A stretch of 64,000 nucleotides of DNA from Filimonas zeae (lineage in GTDB: Bacteria; Bacteroidota; Bacteroidia; Chitinophagales; Chitinophagaceae). The stretch spans positions 62,001 through 126,000 of the forward strand of contig NZ_BMIB01000002.1 of assembly GCF_014641615.1 (NCBI RefSeq), given 5' to 3'. Under the pieces are notes generated by a model, which saw only the letters and a program-made list of their open reading frames with translations, was not told the DNA's origin and made no database searches. Positions 52,299 to 61,706 of this stretch are shown piece after piece (position 1 is the first letter of the stretch; each line of letters opens with the position of its first letter). Position numbers and translations under genes: made by a program.

Positions 52299-53734
52299 TT
52301 ACGTGCGTACTCTACCATGGCTGCCACTTCTGCAACCGCCTTTTCACTATCAGCCCCAAAGCCCGATACTTCAAACCGGATATTGCCTTTTTTATCAATG
52401 ATAAATTTGGTAGGAATGCCGGTAATGCCGTAGGCATCGCACACAGGGCTTTTACCGGTTTCTTTGTTCCGCAAATCCATCAGCACCTGAAAATCATATT
52501 TGTTATCCCGCACATATTTTGCCGCAGCGGCAGTGGGGTTTCCATCCCCCTTATCCAGCGTATGTATAAACAGAAACTGAACATCCTTATCGTTTTTGTA
52601 TTTATTCTGCGCCATCTGCATGGAAGGAAAAGAGGCTTTGCAAGGCCCGCACCAGGTAGCCCAGAAATCCAGTACCACTACCTTACCCTTTAATGCCTCC
52701 AACGATACCGTGTTACCATTCACATCTTTCAGGGTAAATGCTTTGGCAGGCTTGTTAATGGCCTGCCGCAGTATCTGCTCATTAAACGCACTGGCTTTCT
52801 TTTGGGTAAGCGTAGCGGTATAACTATCAAAGCCCTCCGCAGAACCTTTGGCACCCGTGTATGCCTCTTTCAGCTTTGTTTGCATTTCCGGGGTGCTGAT
52901 GCCTTCGGTTATCATTTTCTCTGCCACCGGCAGCGCCTCTGCATAATGCCTGGTAGCAATGGCAGCATCCACATAAGCCGCGCCCAGTATCTGCCAGTTT
53001 TTAGCCGTATCATATAAAGAGGCTACCGCTTGCCAGGCTTCGGTTGCGCGGCCCAGTCTGGTTAACGACTGTGCGTAGGCTGCGGTGTAATACCAGTAAT
53101 TATTCCGTGTGCGCTGCCCCCTGCTTCCCGCTGCTGCATTAGCTGGCTCTGCGGGCAAAGCATCCACCTCCGTTTTTATGGTATCTATAGCGGTTTTCAG
53201 CAAAGGCAGTGCCCCTGCCGGGTCTTTGGCTGCCAGCTTATACGCAAGGCTGGCATATAACGCAGTGTTAGATGTCTGATTCATCTTTCCGGCGTAATAC
53301 AACATTTTCTGTTTGTCTCCCCGCTCAGCCGCCTCACCTGCCAAATCCCAGGCGGTAAACTCAAACCCATTGGGGCCAAATTCCCGGATCGCTTTTTCAT
53401 ACCCTTCTGCTTTTTTTACCGGATCTTTCTCCCGCTGCAAAACTTCTGCAGCTTCCAAAGCAGCAAACCGGCCCTGGGGCCATTGCTGCTTTGCCGCCGC
53501 AGCAACCGCCTCTGCTTTAGCGGCGCTTTTCTTTTGCATATAATACTGGTATACGCTCAGGTAGTTATTCTCATCGGCAACCGCCAGTAAAGAATCTACC
53601 TGCTGCTGCAGCTGTATAGTATCTGTTACGGATTGTAATTGGGTTACAATCGGATTTTCATATCCCCGTTTATTCTGGGCGTGTGTTATCAGGGCCAGCA
53701 ATGCGGCCACACTGGTAAATACTGTCTTCTTCAT
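52289..53734 (-). CDS. TlpA-family thioredoxin with long helical N-terminal domain
   Basis: A 481-residue exported protein. A signal peptide (MKKTVFTSVAALLALITHAQ) is followed by a TPR-like helical domain (about 45-310) and a TlpA/AhpC-TSA thioredoxin domain (about 330-478) with CGPC at 362-365 (DFWATWCGPC) and the cis-Pro in ITGIPTKFII. The helical domain probably binds a protein partner. It starts 25 bp after the SusD stop and is the last intact gene of the second TonB operon, so it may act on that complex or on what it imports. A remnant of a second copy follows. Confidence 0.9.
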   Translation of the reverse strand: MKKTVFTSVAALLALITHAQNKRGYENPIVTQLQSVTDTIQLQQQVDSLLAVADENNYLSVYQYYMQKKSAAKAEAVAAAAKQQWPQGRFAALEAAEVLQREKDPVKKAEGYEKAIREFGPNGFEFTAWDLAGEAAERGDKQKMLYYAGKMNQTSNTALYASLAYKLAAKDPAGALPLLKTAIDTIKTEVDALPAEPANAAAGSRGQRTRNNYWYYTAAYAQSLTRLGRATEAWQAVASLYDTAKNWQILGAAYVDAAIATRHYAEALPVAEKMITEGISTPEMQTKLKEAYTGAKGSAEGFDSYTATLTQKKASAFNEQILRQAINKPAKAFTLKDVNGNTVSLEALKGKVVVLDFWATWCGPCKASFPSMQMAQNKYKNDKDVQFLFIHTLDKGDGNPTAAAAKYVRDNKYDFQVLMDLRNKETGKSPVCDAYGITGIPTKFIIDKKGNIRFEVSGFGADSEKAVAEVAAMVEYARKNS

Positions 53735-53759
53735 AACTTTTTATTGTAACAATTGCCGG

Positions 53760-55199
53760 TTAGTAATTCTGTGTAAGGTTGAGGTTATAGTTAGTGGCAT
53801 TTTGCGGAAAAGGAAAAATCCACAGTTTCGATCCCGGCTTCAGCGTATAAGTGTATACGGGGCCTGTACTTCCTTCCGGAGTAACAGTGCGGGTAATAGT
53901 TTCGCTGTAAGCCGGTTCTGTATTCCAGCGTTTCAGGTTTACAAAATTTTTCCAGCTAAACATAAACTCTGTACGCGATAGCCTTTTCAGATAATTCATA
54001 GCTGTAGCAGCATCTGCGGCGGTAAGCGGCTGGTAATCTGCCGGGCGTATGCGCTTTACACGTATGGCGTTCAGTACATCCATAGCTGCTGCAATTTTAC
54101 CGGCACGTATTAAACACTCTGCTTTTATCAGATACGCATCCGAAGTGGTAAGGCCCGAAGCGTTTGACTGGTAATCGAAACTATACCACAGCAGCGTTCC
54201 TTTGGTTTGGGTGTACGCCTCTAATCCATAAGCCGTATCATAAGCATCCGTATAATAACGCATGATATTTCCCGGTTCGTAGTATTGGGATGATTCTGCT
54301 GTGGCCATACTCCACGAGGGGTCGTAATACAGCCGTACCGCATAAAAATAGTTATCTGCTGCATTAATGCCATCTCTGTATATAATACCATCCCCGCTGC
54401 CTCCGTCTGCTACGCTTAAAAAGTTTACATGATCTTCCAGCCTGTTATTATATAACAGAGCAGAATCAGCTGCCGCTAACGCACCTGTGTAGTTGCGCAT
54501 AGAAAGTAAAATACGGGCCTTTACCGCAAATGCAAAGCCTTTGCCTGCGCGTAATGTATTAACGGGTTCCTCCGGCAATGCATTCAATGCAAAAGCGGCA
54601 TCCACATCGGCCAGTAAATGGTTATACACCTGCTGTACCGTGCTTTTTACCGCCAGCTCATCAAAATTAATCTTGTCCATATAAGCTATGCCTCCATCAC
54701 TGGCGGCGGTAGCAGGGTCGTAGGCTTTGGCATACACATTTACCAGCAGGTAATGCAGGTAAGCCCGTAAAATATAGGCTTCTGCCTGCAACTGCCTTAC
54801 TTTGGCCGGGTTGTCTGTAACTATGGCCGCCTGCTGTAATATCACATTCAAACGGGTAGAAATAACAGAGTAAAGCCCGGAATATAATCCATCTGTAGTA
54901 GCCAGGGCCGCCCTGTCTACCGTAGTATCATAAGTGGTTAAAACATAACTCCAGTCTTTTGTACCCTTAATAATATCTGTAAGGGTTTTCATCTGTACAT
55001 ACGAGTCGTTATCCAGCGTTGCCATATTCCGGAAATCAAACGCAGAGGCATTGTTAAAGCTGTAGTTCAGCAGGTATTCCAGCTGGGCTGCGGTGTTCAG
55101 CAGATTTTTACCCTTAGGGTTAATATCGGTATATTTATTACAGGCAGTAAGGCCGAGTATAACAAACAACAGTACTGCGGTATAGTATCTTTTTCTCAT
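53760..55199 (-). CDS. SusD/RagB-family lipoprotein
   Basis: A 479-residue lipoprotein (VLLFVILGLTACNKYTDINPKGKN, lipobox LTAC). The helical SusD core includes EAYILRAYLHYLLVNVYAKAY, and the C-terminus contains DVLNAIRVKRI and LSRTEFMFSWKNFVNLKRW. It pairs with the SusC whose stop is 3 bp upstream. The arrangement SusC-SusD-TlpA recurs in Bacteroidota; the ligand is unknown. Confidence 0.92.
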   Translation of the reverse strand: MRKRYYTAVLLFVILGLTACNKYTDINPKGKNLLNTAAQLEYLLNYSFNNASAFDFRNMATLDNDSYVQMKTLTDIIKGTKDWSYVLTTYDTTVDRAALATTDGLYSGLYSVISTRLNVILQQAAIVTDNPAKVRQLQAEAYILRAYLHYLLVNVYAKAYDPATAASDGGIAYMDKINFDELAVKSTVQQVYNHLLADVDAAFALNALPEEPVNTLRAGKGFAFAVKARILLSMRNYTGALAAADSALLYNNRLEDHVNFLSVADGGSGDGIIYRDGINAADNYFYAVRLYYDPSWSMATAESSQYYEPGNIMRYYTDAYDTAYGLEAYTQTKGTLLWYSFDYQSNASGLTTSDAYLIKAECLIRAGKIAAAMDVLNAIRVKRIRPADYQPLTAADAATAMNYLKRLSRTEFMFSWKNFVNLKRWNTEPAYSETITRTVTPEGSTGPVYTYTLKPGSKLWIFPFPQNATNYNLNLTQNY

Positions 55200-55202
55200 T
55201 TG

Positions 55203-58200
55203 CTAAAAATTAAGGTTAACACCCAATACATAAGATGTGGGTGTACGCACACCATTTGTTTCCGGATCTTTCAAAAGTTCATCTCTCGTCCACAGTGTTT
55301 TCAGGTTATTTACCTGAAACAGCAGTTTCGCATGGGTAGCCTTTATTTTAACAGCCATATGGGCAGGCAGCTGATAGCCTAACACTATATTTCTTATTCG
55401 TATAAAGTCTGCATGTTTTACCCATACATCCGAATAAGCTATCTGCGTACTACTGGTGGTGGCTTTATAGTACTGGCCAAAACCAGGCACATCGGTGTTG
55501 GTATTGGTGGGCGTCCAGCTATTGAGTAAATAAGCAGGCATTGTACCGTAAGAGGGTGCTGCCACAGAGCCTGCATTGGCATTACGTACATAATGACCAC
55601 CATAGTATACAGCAAACACAGTAAGACTAAGGCCTTTGTAATTAAACTCGTTATTCAGCGACATGTTCAGCCGCGGATCGGCACCGCCGGAATATATTAC
55701 CGAATTTATGTCCGCTGCCGGTATCACCCCCGTGGTAAGCGTTTTATCGCTCAGCATAAACTGCGGCGCACCGCTGGCATCTAATCCCTTATATTGGTAC
55801 GAAAAAAGGGAGTTCACCGGATTACCTGCTTTAAACGCACCATTACCCGCCAGGGCACCTGCGGTTTGCGCCGTTTGGTCTACCCGCGTAATACGGTTGG
55901 TGTTTTTAGAAACAATAAGGGTAGAGGTAAAGCCCAATCCCTTTATGGTAGATGGCCGTAACCACTCATAACCCAGGCTCAGTTCCAGCCCGGTATTTTT
56001 CATAGCACCGTTGTTAATAATCAGCGAGCTATAGCCCTGTGTAATATCCAGCAGCTTGCTGGCAAACAAGTCATCCCCTTTTTTATTGTACCAGTCCAGC
56101 GCACCGGTTAACCGGCTGTTGAACAATGCAAAATCAACCCCCAGGTTAAACGTGGTCGTTTTCTCCCAGCGTAGCTGGTCGTTAGGCGGGTTGGTAACCG
56201 TAGCTACCGGCAGGCCGGTGGTATACTGGGTACCATTGGTAGTAGCGGTCAACTGCGCTGTATAGTTGGTGGCAATGTTGCCGGTAATACCATAACTGGC
56301 ACGCAGCTTCAGAGAGTTTACCACACCTATCCCTTCCATAAACCTTTCGCGGTTAATATTCCAGGAAGCGCCGGTGGACCATAACGGACGGCCACGGTAT
56401 TTAGGATCGCCTCCAAACAAATCAGCATAATCTTTACGTAACGAGGTAAACAGGTTATACCTTCTGTCGTACGTATAGGTAAGATTACCATATCCCGATC
56501 CATACCGGTGCCTGTTGTCCACATTCACCCCAAAACCTCCTGCCAGGTATAAAGAATATAACGAAGAAGGCAGAATGCTGATATTGGTTTGCCAGAACGA
56601 ATTAGACATGGCACTCAGTGTTTGAAAGTTGATATTGCTGGTAGCCTGTGTCTGCAACTGATCGTCGTACCCGAAAAGCGAGCTGTAAGCGCCGTAAGAA
56701 TGCGTTTGCCTGAACTCTGCACCCGCAATAGCCGCAAAGGAATGTTTGCCAAAATCTTTGTTATAGTTGGCCTGTAAGCGCGCTGTATAGTTAGGGCTTT
56801 TCACCTGCGAGTTACGCATTCTTCCACCCGGAGGCAGCAGGTTGGTATAGGTATAAGGTGCAGTGGCAGAGCGTGTGGTAAATACGTTGCTCAGCACACG
56901 CATGGCATAACTTTCTTTTTCAGAATAAGACGCCGCATCGCTGCGGTTATCTTCGTACTGAAACTGCGGATTAATGGTTAACCCGGGCAATACCTTCATG
57001 CTCAGGTTTACATAGTACCGTATATTCAGCGTGTTGGTGGTTACAAAATCGCGTCCCAGTTCATCCAGGTGATTAAACTTCATGGTAGAGAACTTTGTAT
57101 TGGAATCCAGCAGTGCATTAAACGGGCTGTAGATATTAAAATCAGACGTGTTATAATAAGCCTTGCTGCCATCCTCATTCAGTAACCGGTAATAGGAAGG
57201 CACGTTAAAAGGCGTGGTAGCATAATTGCTGCTGTGAGACCGCTGTTTGCCTATAATGGTATTAACCCCATAGTCAATATCCAGCCATTTAGCCACATTG
57301 TAAGTGCCCTTATAAAACAGGTTCAGCTGTCTGTTCCAGGCATTGATTAACCCGTTGTTGTCTGTTTTATAATTCACCACCAGGCTGGATTGCGATCTGC
57401 CGTTGTTAGTACGTACCGCCAGGTTGTATTGCTGAATCAGCTGCCCCCGCAACGCATTGTCGCGGAACTGCTGCGCAATATCATTTTCTTTCAGTGCCGC
57501 CAGTACCGGGGCAATGTCTGCTTTGGTTTTAGTGCCTTTTGCCACCTGAAAATAGGCGTAGGCTACAGGGCTTACCGCACTCCCCTTATTCAGGTTATTC
57601 TGTTCAAAAGTATTGGCCAGGGTAGCGGGTGCGCCCAGCACACCACTGTTAAAATAGTAATCATAATAGTTGCTTTCAAAATCCACCTGCTGCTCAGGAG
57701 TCATATAGCGCAGGTAGCTCCAATCCGGCTTTTCAAAATAGTTAAAGTTGGCAGAAGCTTCTACCACCGTTCCTTTCTGCCTGGCTTTTCTGGTAGTAAT
57801 TACCATTACACCGTTAGAGGCACGGGCGCCATAAATAGCAGCTGCAGCCGCATCCTTTAATATGGTAACACTTTCCACATCGTAAGGATTAATATTACCT
57901 ACACTGCCCGGGGTGTAACCGCCCTGCGGGTTGGCATTACTTACAGAACCTGCAATGGGTAACCCATCTACCACTACCAGTATATCTCTGCTGCCGGTAT
58001 TTAAACTGCCAACGCCGCGTATGGTGGCATTGCCGTTATAATATACCAGACCAGGCACTTTGCTCTCCAGGTTATCCATAATATTTATGGCATTCCGCTT
58101 TCCCAGTTCTTCTGCCCCAATGGTTACAGAAGAGCCAGTCATTTTATCTCTTTTAATGTTCTGATAACCGGTACTTATCACCTGCAGCTCTGTAAGGGCG

Positions 58201-58967
58201 GCCACACGGTTTTTCAGGCGTACTACCAGGCCGGATACCGCTGCATTTACCAATGCATGTTTCTGCTCTTCTGCATCAGAAACATCTTCACTTACCGTTG
58301 GGGTGCTGTTGGGCGTTCTGTTCATCAGTTCTATTTCGGCAGCAGTACCGTTCTTTATTCTTATTACTATGGGTAATGATGCTATATGGCTGATGGAAAC
58401 AAGGTCGCCGGCACTTACATTCAATGTAAAAGTTCCGTCCGTTCCTGTAGCTACCACTGTTTTTTTATCCAGTACCGATACAGCAGCGCCAAACAAAGGT
58501 TTTCCATCCTGCCCCAGCACCCGCCCCTTTAATACAATTATATCCGGGGCCGGTGCGCCCAGGCTCAGCAATGCTGCTATATCAGCAGCCTGCTTTTCCG
58601 GGGCCTTGCGCGATACGCTTATGGTTTTGCTGTCAATGGTGTACTTTAACGGCTGGTCTTTAAACAAAGCTTCTAAAAACGCTACCAAAGGCTTGTGATC
58701 TGCCTGTATGGTTACAGGCCTGGTACCGGTAAAAATATCGCCGGTATACAAAAACACATACCCGGTTTGTTTTTCCAGTTCTGCAAAAACAGTTTTCAGG
58801 GGTACCTGGCGGCTGGTTATGGTTACCGTTTGCGACACACCTTTGGCATGTACGGTAATAATAGCAGCCAGCAGCAATAAAATAGTCAGTCTCATAATGA
58901 GAAATGTTTGAACAATACGGCGCCTTCCACCAGAGGCGTGGCAGCCGGTTGCAATGCTTTTTTGCAT
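55203..58967 (-). CDS. SusC/RagA-family TonB-dependent receptor with STN domain
   Basis: A 1254-residue outer-membrane transporter. The unusual but common Chitinophagia prefix (MQKSIATGCHASGG) precedes the signal segment MRLTILLLLAAIITVHAKG, then an STN signalling domain (about 48-105: VPLKTVFAELEKQTGYVFLY), a carboxypeptidase-like beta-sandwich (about 143-215), a spacer, the TonB-box region LQVISTGYQ, the plug (about 270-395) and the barrel. STN domains contact the periplasmic part of the anti-sigma factor, here the FecR upstream. A hairpin lies 10 bp upstream of its ATG. Confidence 0.93.
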   Translation of the reverse strand: MQKSIATGCHASGGRRRIVQTFLIMRLTILLLLAAIITVHAKGVSQTVTITSRQVPLKTVFAELEKQTGYVFLYTGDIFTGTRPVTIQADHKPLVAFLEALFKDQPLKYTIDSKTISVSRKAPEKQAADIAALLSLGAPAPDIIVLKGRVLGQDGKPLFGAAVSVLDKKTVVATGTDGTFTLNVSAGDLVSISHIASLPIVIRIKNGTAAEIELMNRTPNSTPTVSEDVSDAEEQKHALVNAAVSGLVVRLKNRVAALTELQVISTGYQNIKRDKMTGSSVTIGAEELGKRNAINIMDNLESKVPGLVYYNGNATIRGVGSLNTGSRDILVVVDGLPIAGSVSNANPQGGYTPGSVGNINPYDVESVTILKDAAAAAIYGARASNGVMVITTRKARQKGTVVEASANFNYFEKPDWSYLRYMTPEQQVDFESNYYDYYFNSGVLGAPATLANTFEQNNLNKGSAVSPVAYAYFQVAKGTKTKADIAPVLAALKENDIAQQFRDNALRGQLIQQYNLAVRTNNGRSQSSLVVNYKTDNNGLINAWNRQLNLFYKGTYNVAKWLDIDYGVNTIIGKQRSHSSNYATTPFNVPSYYRLLNEDGSKAYYNTSDFNIYSPFNALLDSNTKFSTMKFNHLDELGRDFVTTNTLNIRYYVNLSMKVLPGLTINPQFQYEDNRSDAASYSEKESYAMRVLSNVFTTRSATAPYTYTNLLPPGGRMRNSQVKSPNYTARLQANYNKDFGKHSFAAIAGAEFRQTHSYGAYSSLFGYDDQLQTQATSNINFQTLSAMSNSFWQTNISILPSSLYSLYLAGGFGVNVDNRHRYGSGYGNLTYTYDRRYNLFTSLRKDYADLFGGDPKYRGRPLWSTGASWNINRERFMEGIGVVNSLKLRASYGITGNIATNYTAQLTATTNGTQYTTGLPVATVTNPPNDQLRWEKTTTFNLGVDFALFNSRLTGALDWYNKKGDDLFASKLLDITQGYSSLIINNGAMKNTGLELSLGYEWLRPSTIKGLGFTSTLIVSKNTNRITRVDQTAQTAGALAGNGAFKAGNPVNSLFSYQYKGLDASGAPQFMLSDKTLTTGVIPAADINSVIYSGGADPRLNMSLNNEFNYKGLSLTVFAVYYGGHYVRNANAGSVAAPSYGTMPAYLLNSWTPTNTNTDVPGFGQYYKATTSSTQIAYSDVWVKHADFIRIRNIVLGYQLPAHMAVKIKATHAKLLFQVNNLKTLWTRDELLKDPETNGVRTPTSYVLGVNLNF

Positions 58968-58976
58968 AATTGCAGC

Positions 58977-58996
58977 ATCCCGATTACCTTCGGGAT
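58977..58996 (-). promoter_or_regulatory. Leader hairpin ATCCCGA-N6-TCGGGAT just upstream of susC
   Basis: Perfect 7-bp stem with a 6-nt loop ending 10 bp before the susC ATG at 58967. In the mRNA it would cover the ribosome-binding region, so it may modulate translation. Confidence 0.45.
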
Positions 58997-59087
58997 AGGT
59001 TTTGGTTAATGATTAAGCAGTCTTTCGCGAGACGTTTTTCTTACTTCATGATTCAGAACGCTGTTTGGCTTGTTAGTCAAACATCCG

Positions 59088-59120
59088 CCGGAAGTGGCTC
59101 CAACACTTCCGGTTTTTTTT
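59088..59120 (+). terminator. Plus-strand Rho-independent terminator between fecR and susC
   Basis: Perfect 9-bp stem CCGGAAGTG / CACTTCCGG with a 7-nt loop, followed by eight T residues on the plus strand. Both flanking genes are on the minus strand, where the same hairpin has no U-tract. Confidence 0.75.
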
Positions 59121-59140
59121 GCCAACAATATTTTATACAC

Positions 59141-60328
59141 TTATTTCTTTTCTGTAATCGTTAGCACCCTCCCTTCCAGTGTTGCTTTCAGGCCATAATC
59201 ACCCAAAAAACCGATAAAGGCCTTCAGGCTTACGCCTCTGTCCATTTTTCCGTGAAACACAATCTGCTTAACAGGGCCTTCATACTTCACCTCCACATCA
59301 TACCACCGTTCAATCTGCCGCATTACTGTTTTTACATCTGCCCCATCAAACTGAAACAATCCATTTTTCCAGGCAAGCACCAGGCTTATATCTGCGTTCG
59401 GTTGTATATGCAACAAACCATCAGCCAGCTGCGCCTGCTGCCCTGGTTGTAACAGCACTTCATCCGCCTTACTGCCGGGGTCGCTCAGCATTTTTACCTT
59501 TCCTGTTACCAGTGTGGTTTGTATAGCCGCCTCATTATCGTATGCCTTAATATTAAAACTGGTGCCCAGTACTTCTACCGAAGCCTTGTGGTTAATAATT
59601 ACCCGGAAAGGATGCTGCGCATCCGGCGCCACTTCCATATATACCTCACCTGCCACCTCCACCCTTCTTTCGCGCTGCGAAAACCTGGTGGGAAAACGGA
59701 GCGAACTGGCAGCATTCAGCCACACAGTACTGCCATCTGGCAACTGCACCTGAAACTGGCGCCCTTTGGGTGTGGTAATGGTATTATAAGCCAGCTGGTC
59801 ATTATCCGCCTGCTGCCCCGCATACCGGAGGCGGCCATTCTGTAGCAACAGCTGCATACCCTGCTGCGCAGCTACCACGCCGTTTTTAACCGTATCCAGC
59901 AGCACCTGTGTACCATCGGCAAGGGTAAGTACAGCCCCCTCTTTTCCCGGTGGCCTATCCTGCACTCCGGTAAAAGCCGTTGCCGGCTGTTTGCCCTGCT
60001 TTTGCCAGGGCTGCCATAGCAGCGTACCAGCCACCAGCAGCAACACCGCTGCCACACCCGCCCAACGCCACCAGCGCAACGTTACCACCGGGGCTGCCGT
60101 TTTTTGTTGCGGTTGGTGCTGTAATATGCCCTGCAGCACTGCTGCCCAGCGGTCTTCCGTAAAAGCAGGGTCAGGTTTGCCCGCTTCAAAATAAGGCTGC
60201 ATCAGTGCACCCCAATCAAAGTCAGGCTGCTCTTCCAGCACCTGTGTTATGGCAGTCATTACTTCGGGGGAGGTATCTCCCTCCAGATATTTTTTAAAAA
60301 TGAATGCAATCAGTTCCGGCTGGTTCAA
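59141..60328 (-). CDS. FecR-family anti-sigma factor
   Basis: A 395-residue membrane protein: a cytoplasmic anti-sigma region (1-80, FIFKKYLEGDTSPEVMTAITQ), one transmembrane helix (about 87-105), the FecR domain (about 185-280: YNTITTPKGRQFQVQLPDGSTVWLNAASSLRFP, GEVYMEV) and DUF4974 at the C-terminus (about 325-393: FDGADVKTVMRQIERWYDVEV). It transmits the STN signal from the downstream SusC to the sigma factor. The start codon is TTG at 60328; there is no in-frame ATG before the conserved YLEG motif. Its sigma gene lies beyond an opposite-strand gene. Confidence 0.92.
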   Translation of the reverse strand: MNQPELIAFIFKKYLEGDTSPEVMTAITQVLEEQPDFDWGALMQPYFEAGKPDPAFTEDRWAAVLQGILQHQPQQKTAAPVVTLRWWRWAGVAAVLLLVAGTLLWQPWQKQGKQPATAFTGVQDRPPGKEGAVLTLADGTQVLLDTVKNGVVAAQQGMQLLLQNGRLRYAGQQADNDQLAYNTITTPKGRQFQVQLPDGSTVWLNAASSLRFPTRFSQRERRVEVAGEVYMEVAPDAQHPFRVIINHKASVEVLGTSFNIKAYDNEAAIQTTLVTGKVKMLSDPGSKADEVLLQPGQQAQLADGLLHIQPNADISLVLAWKNGLFQFDGADVKTVMRQIERWYDVEVKYEGPVKQIVFHGKMDRGVSLKAFIGFLGDYGLKATLEGRVLTITEKK

Positions 60329-60456
60329 GGCACAAATAGTTTGGTCATCTATTCAGACACACCCAAAAGCCCGGTGTACCACCGGAGCGAAAAAAAAATA
60401 AAAAAAAGTGATAACTTAGGTTTCACTGGCGTAAAACAACCTTTAAAACTTACCTG

Positions 60457-61107
60457 ATGCTTAAAAAATATGCAGTACTGGCGGGAATCATCGTTTCGGT
60501 ATCACTGTTGCTGGTAGCCATTGCCGTATATCCGGGCGGCTCTCTGGCCAATCCCAACGCTGTGGGCTTTCAATGGTCGCAAAACTTCATCAGCAATTTG
60601 TTTGCTGCCAAAGCTATTAACGGGGCGGTTAATACTGCCAGGGTATGGGCAGATGCAGGTATGATATTACTATCGGCCAGCTTTGCAGTATTCTTTGTCC
60701 ACTTCTCTCAAAAAATACCCAACAAAGGCGCTGCTATGGTTATTAAATATCTGGGCGCCGGTAACATGTTGTTCAATTGTTTAATTGCAACACCCCTGCA
60801 CGATTTAATGGTGGTTATAGCCAGTACGTTGCTTTTGGTAAGCTTGTTTTACATTACAGTATTTGTAATGCTAACCAGACTACACTGGCTAAAATGTGCC
60901 TGTGTGGTTTGTATGTTGCTTTATTACATAACCATGTTTTTATACGGTTCCACCTTCCGCGGGCCTTTACCTGTTATGCAAAAAATAACCTTTCTCAGTT
61001 CTATCTTATTGGTGCTGGCGCTGGAGTATGGCACTACCGCAGCAGATTTTGCGCATATAAAATCAAAACGGCAAAAGCAGGCTAGTTCAGAAAAAACAGC
61101 AGCATAA
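60457..61107 (+). CDS. Six-TM membrane protein, DUF998-like
   Basis: A 216-residue integral membrane protein with about six hydrophobic helices (first MLKKYAVLAGIIVSVSLLLVAIAVYPGG). The loop FQWSQNFISNLFAAKAINGAVN after TM1 resembles DUF998 proteins, but I do not assign it firmly. It is the only plus-strand gene in the second TonB locus, lying between the sigma and fecR genes, and its last 26 bp overlap the 3' end of the sigma gene. A near -7 box TAGGTTTC lies at 60417-60424. Function unknown. Confidence 0.8.
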   Translation: MLKKYAVLAGIIVSVSLLLVAIAVYPGGSLANPNAVGFQWSQNFISNLFAAKAINGAVNTARVWADAGMILLSASFAVFFVHFSQKIPNKGAAMVIKYLGAGNMLFNCLIATPLHDLMVVIASTLLLVSLFYITVFVMLTRLHWLKCACVVCMLLYYITMFLYGSTFRGPLPVMQKITFLSSILLVLALEYGTTAADFAHIKSKRQKQASSEKTAA

Positions 61108-61669
61108 TACTAAAACCATATTCCTTCAGCAAGCTGGCCTGAATCTGCTGCAGGGCGTTGTGCAGCTGGTTGCGTACGGTAAATTCAGAAATCTGCATCA
61201 AAGCGGCAATCTCCTGCCTGCTCAGTCCCTGTTCCCGGCTCAGTTCATAAATGCGGCGGCGCTGGGGCGATAGCTGGTTAACGGCACGCTGAATAGAAGC
61301 CCGCAACTCTTTGGCAGAGTAACTATGTTCTACCGCATTGTTTTCTCCGGGCATATCCAGGTACAAACGGGCCATTACCTTGTCTTCATTTTTATTACGC
61401 CGTAACTGGTTAATAGAGGTATTGGTGGCAAGGCGGTAAATATACCCGGCTAAATTGTCCACCACCGGCAGCTTTGTACGTATAAGCCACAGTTTCATAA
61501 ACACCTCCGCAACTACATCTTCAGCCAGCACCGGGTCCTTTACCATCTTCAATACTATCGGATGTATAATGGCGCCGAAATGATAAAACAGGCCTGCGAA
61601 AGCCTGTTCATCTCCTTCTGAAATGCGTTGTACCATTTCCCGGTCAATATGTTCGGTATGCCTGCTCAC
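61082..61669 (-). CDS. ECF sigma-70 factor
   Basis: A 195-residue sigma factor with region 2 (about 15-90: FAGLFYHFGAIIHPIVLKMV, EDVVAEVFMKLWLIRTK) and region 4 (about 125-175: LSPQRRRIYELSREQGLSRQEIAALMQISEFTVRNQ). It ends in a hydrophobic tail (EYGFSIMLLFFLN), as the first sigma does. The start codon is GTG; an ATG 11 codons inside is less likely because it removes part of region 1/2. It presumably drives the fecR-susC-susD-tlpA operon, which it does not directly adjoin. A palindrome lies upstream of its start. Confidence 0.93.
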   Translation of the reverse strand: MSRHTEHIDREMVQRISEGDEQAFAGLFYHFGAIIHPIVLKMVKDPVLAEDVVAEVFMKLWLIRTKLPVVDNLAGYIYRLATNTSINQLRRNKNEDKVMARLYLDMPGENNAVEHSYSAKELRASIQRAVNQLSPQRRRIYELSREQGLSRQEIAALMQISEFTVRNQLHNALQQIQASLLKEYGFSIMLLFFLN

Positions 61670-61706
61670 TGCAATGTAGCCCTGGGGGTAGAAACCGGCA
61701 AACTAG

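Noticed and set aside
58859..58870. TAATAGCAGCCA, a partial match to the reverse complement of the shared palindromic motif
   Set aside because: It lies inside the susC signal-peptide codons and matches only 12 of 15 bases, so chance is sufficient.
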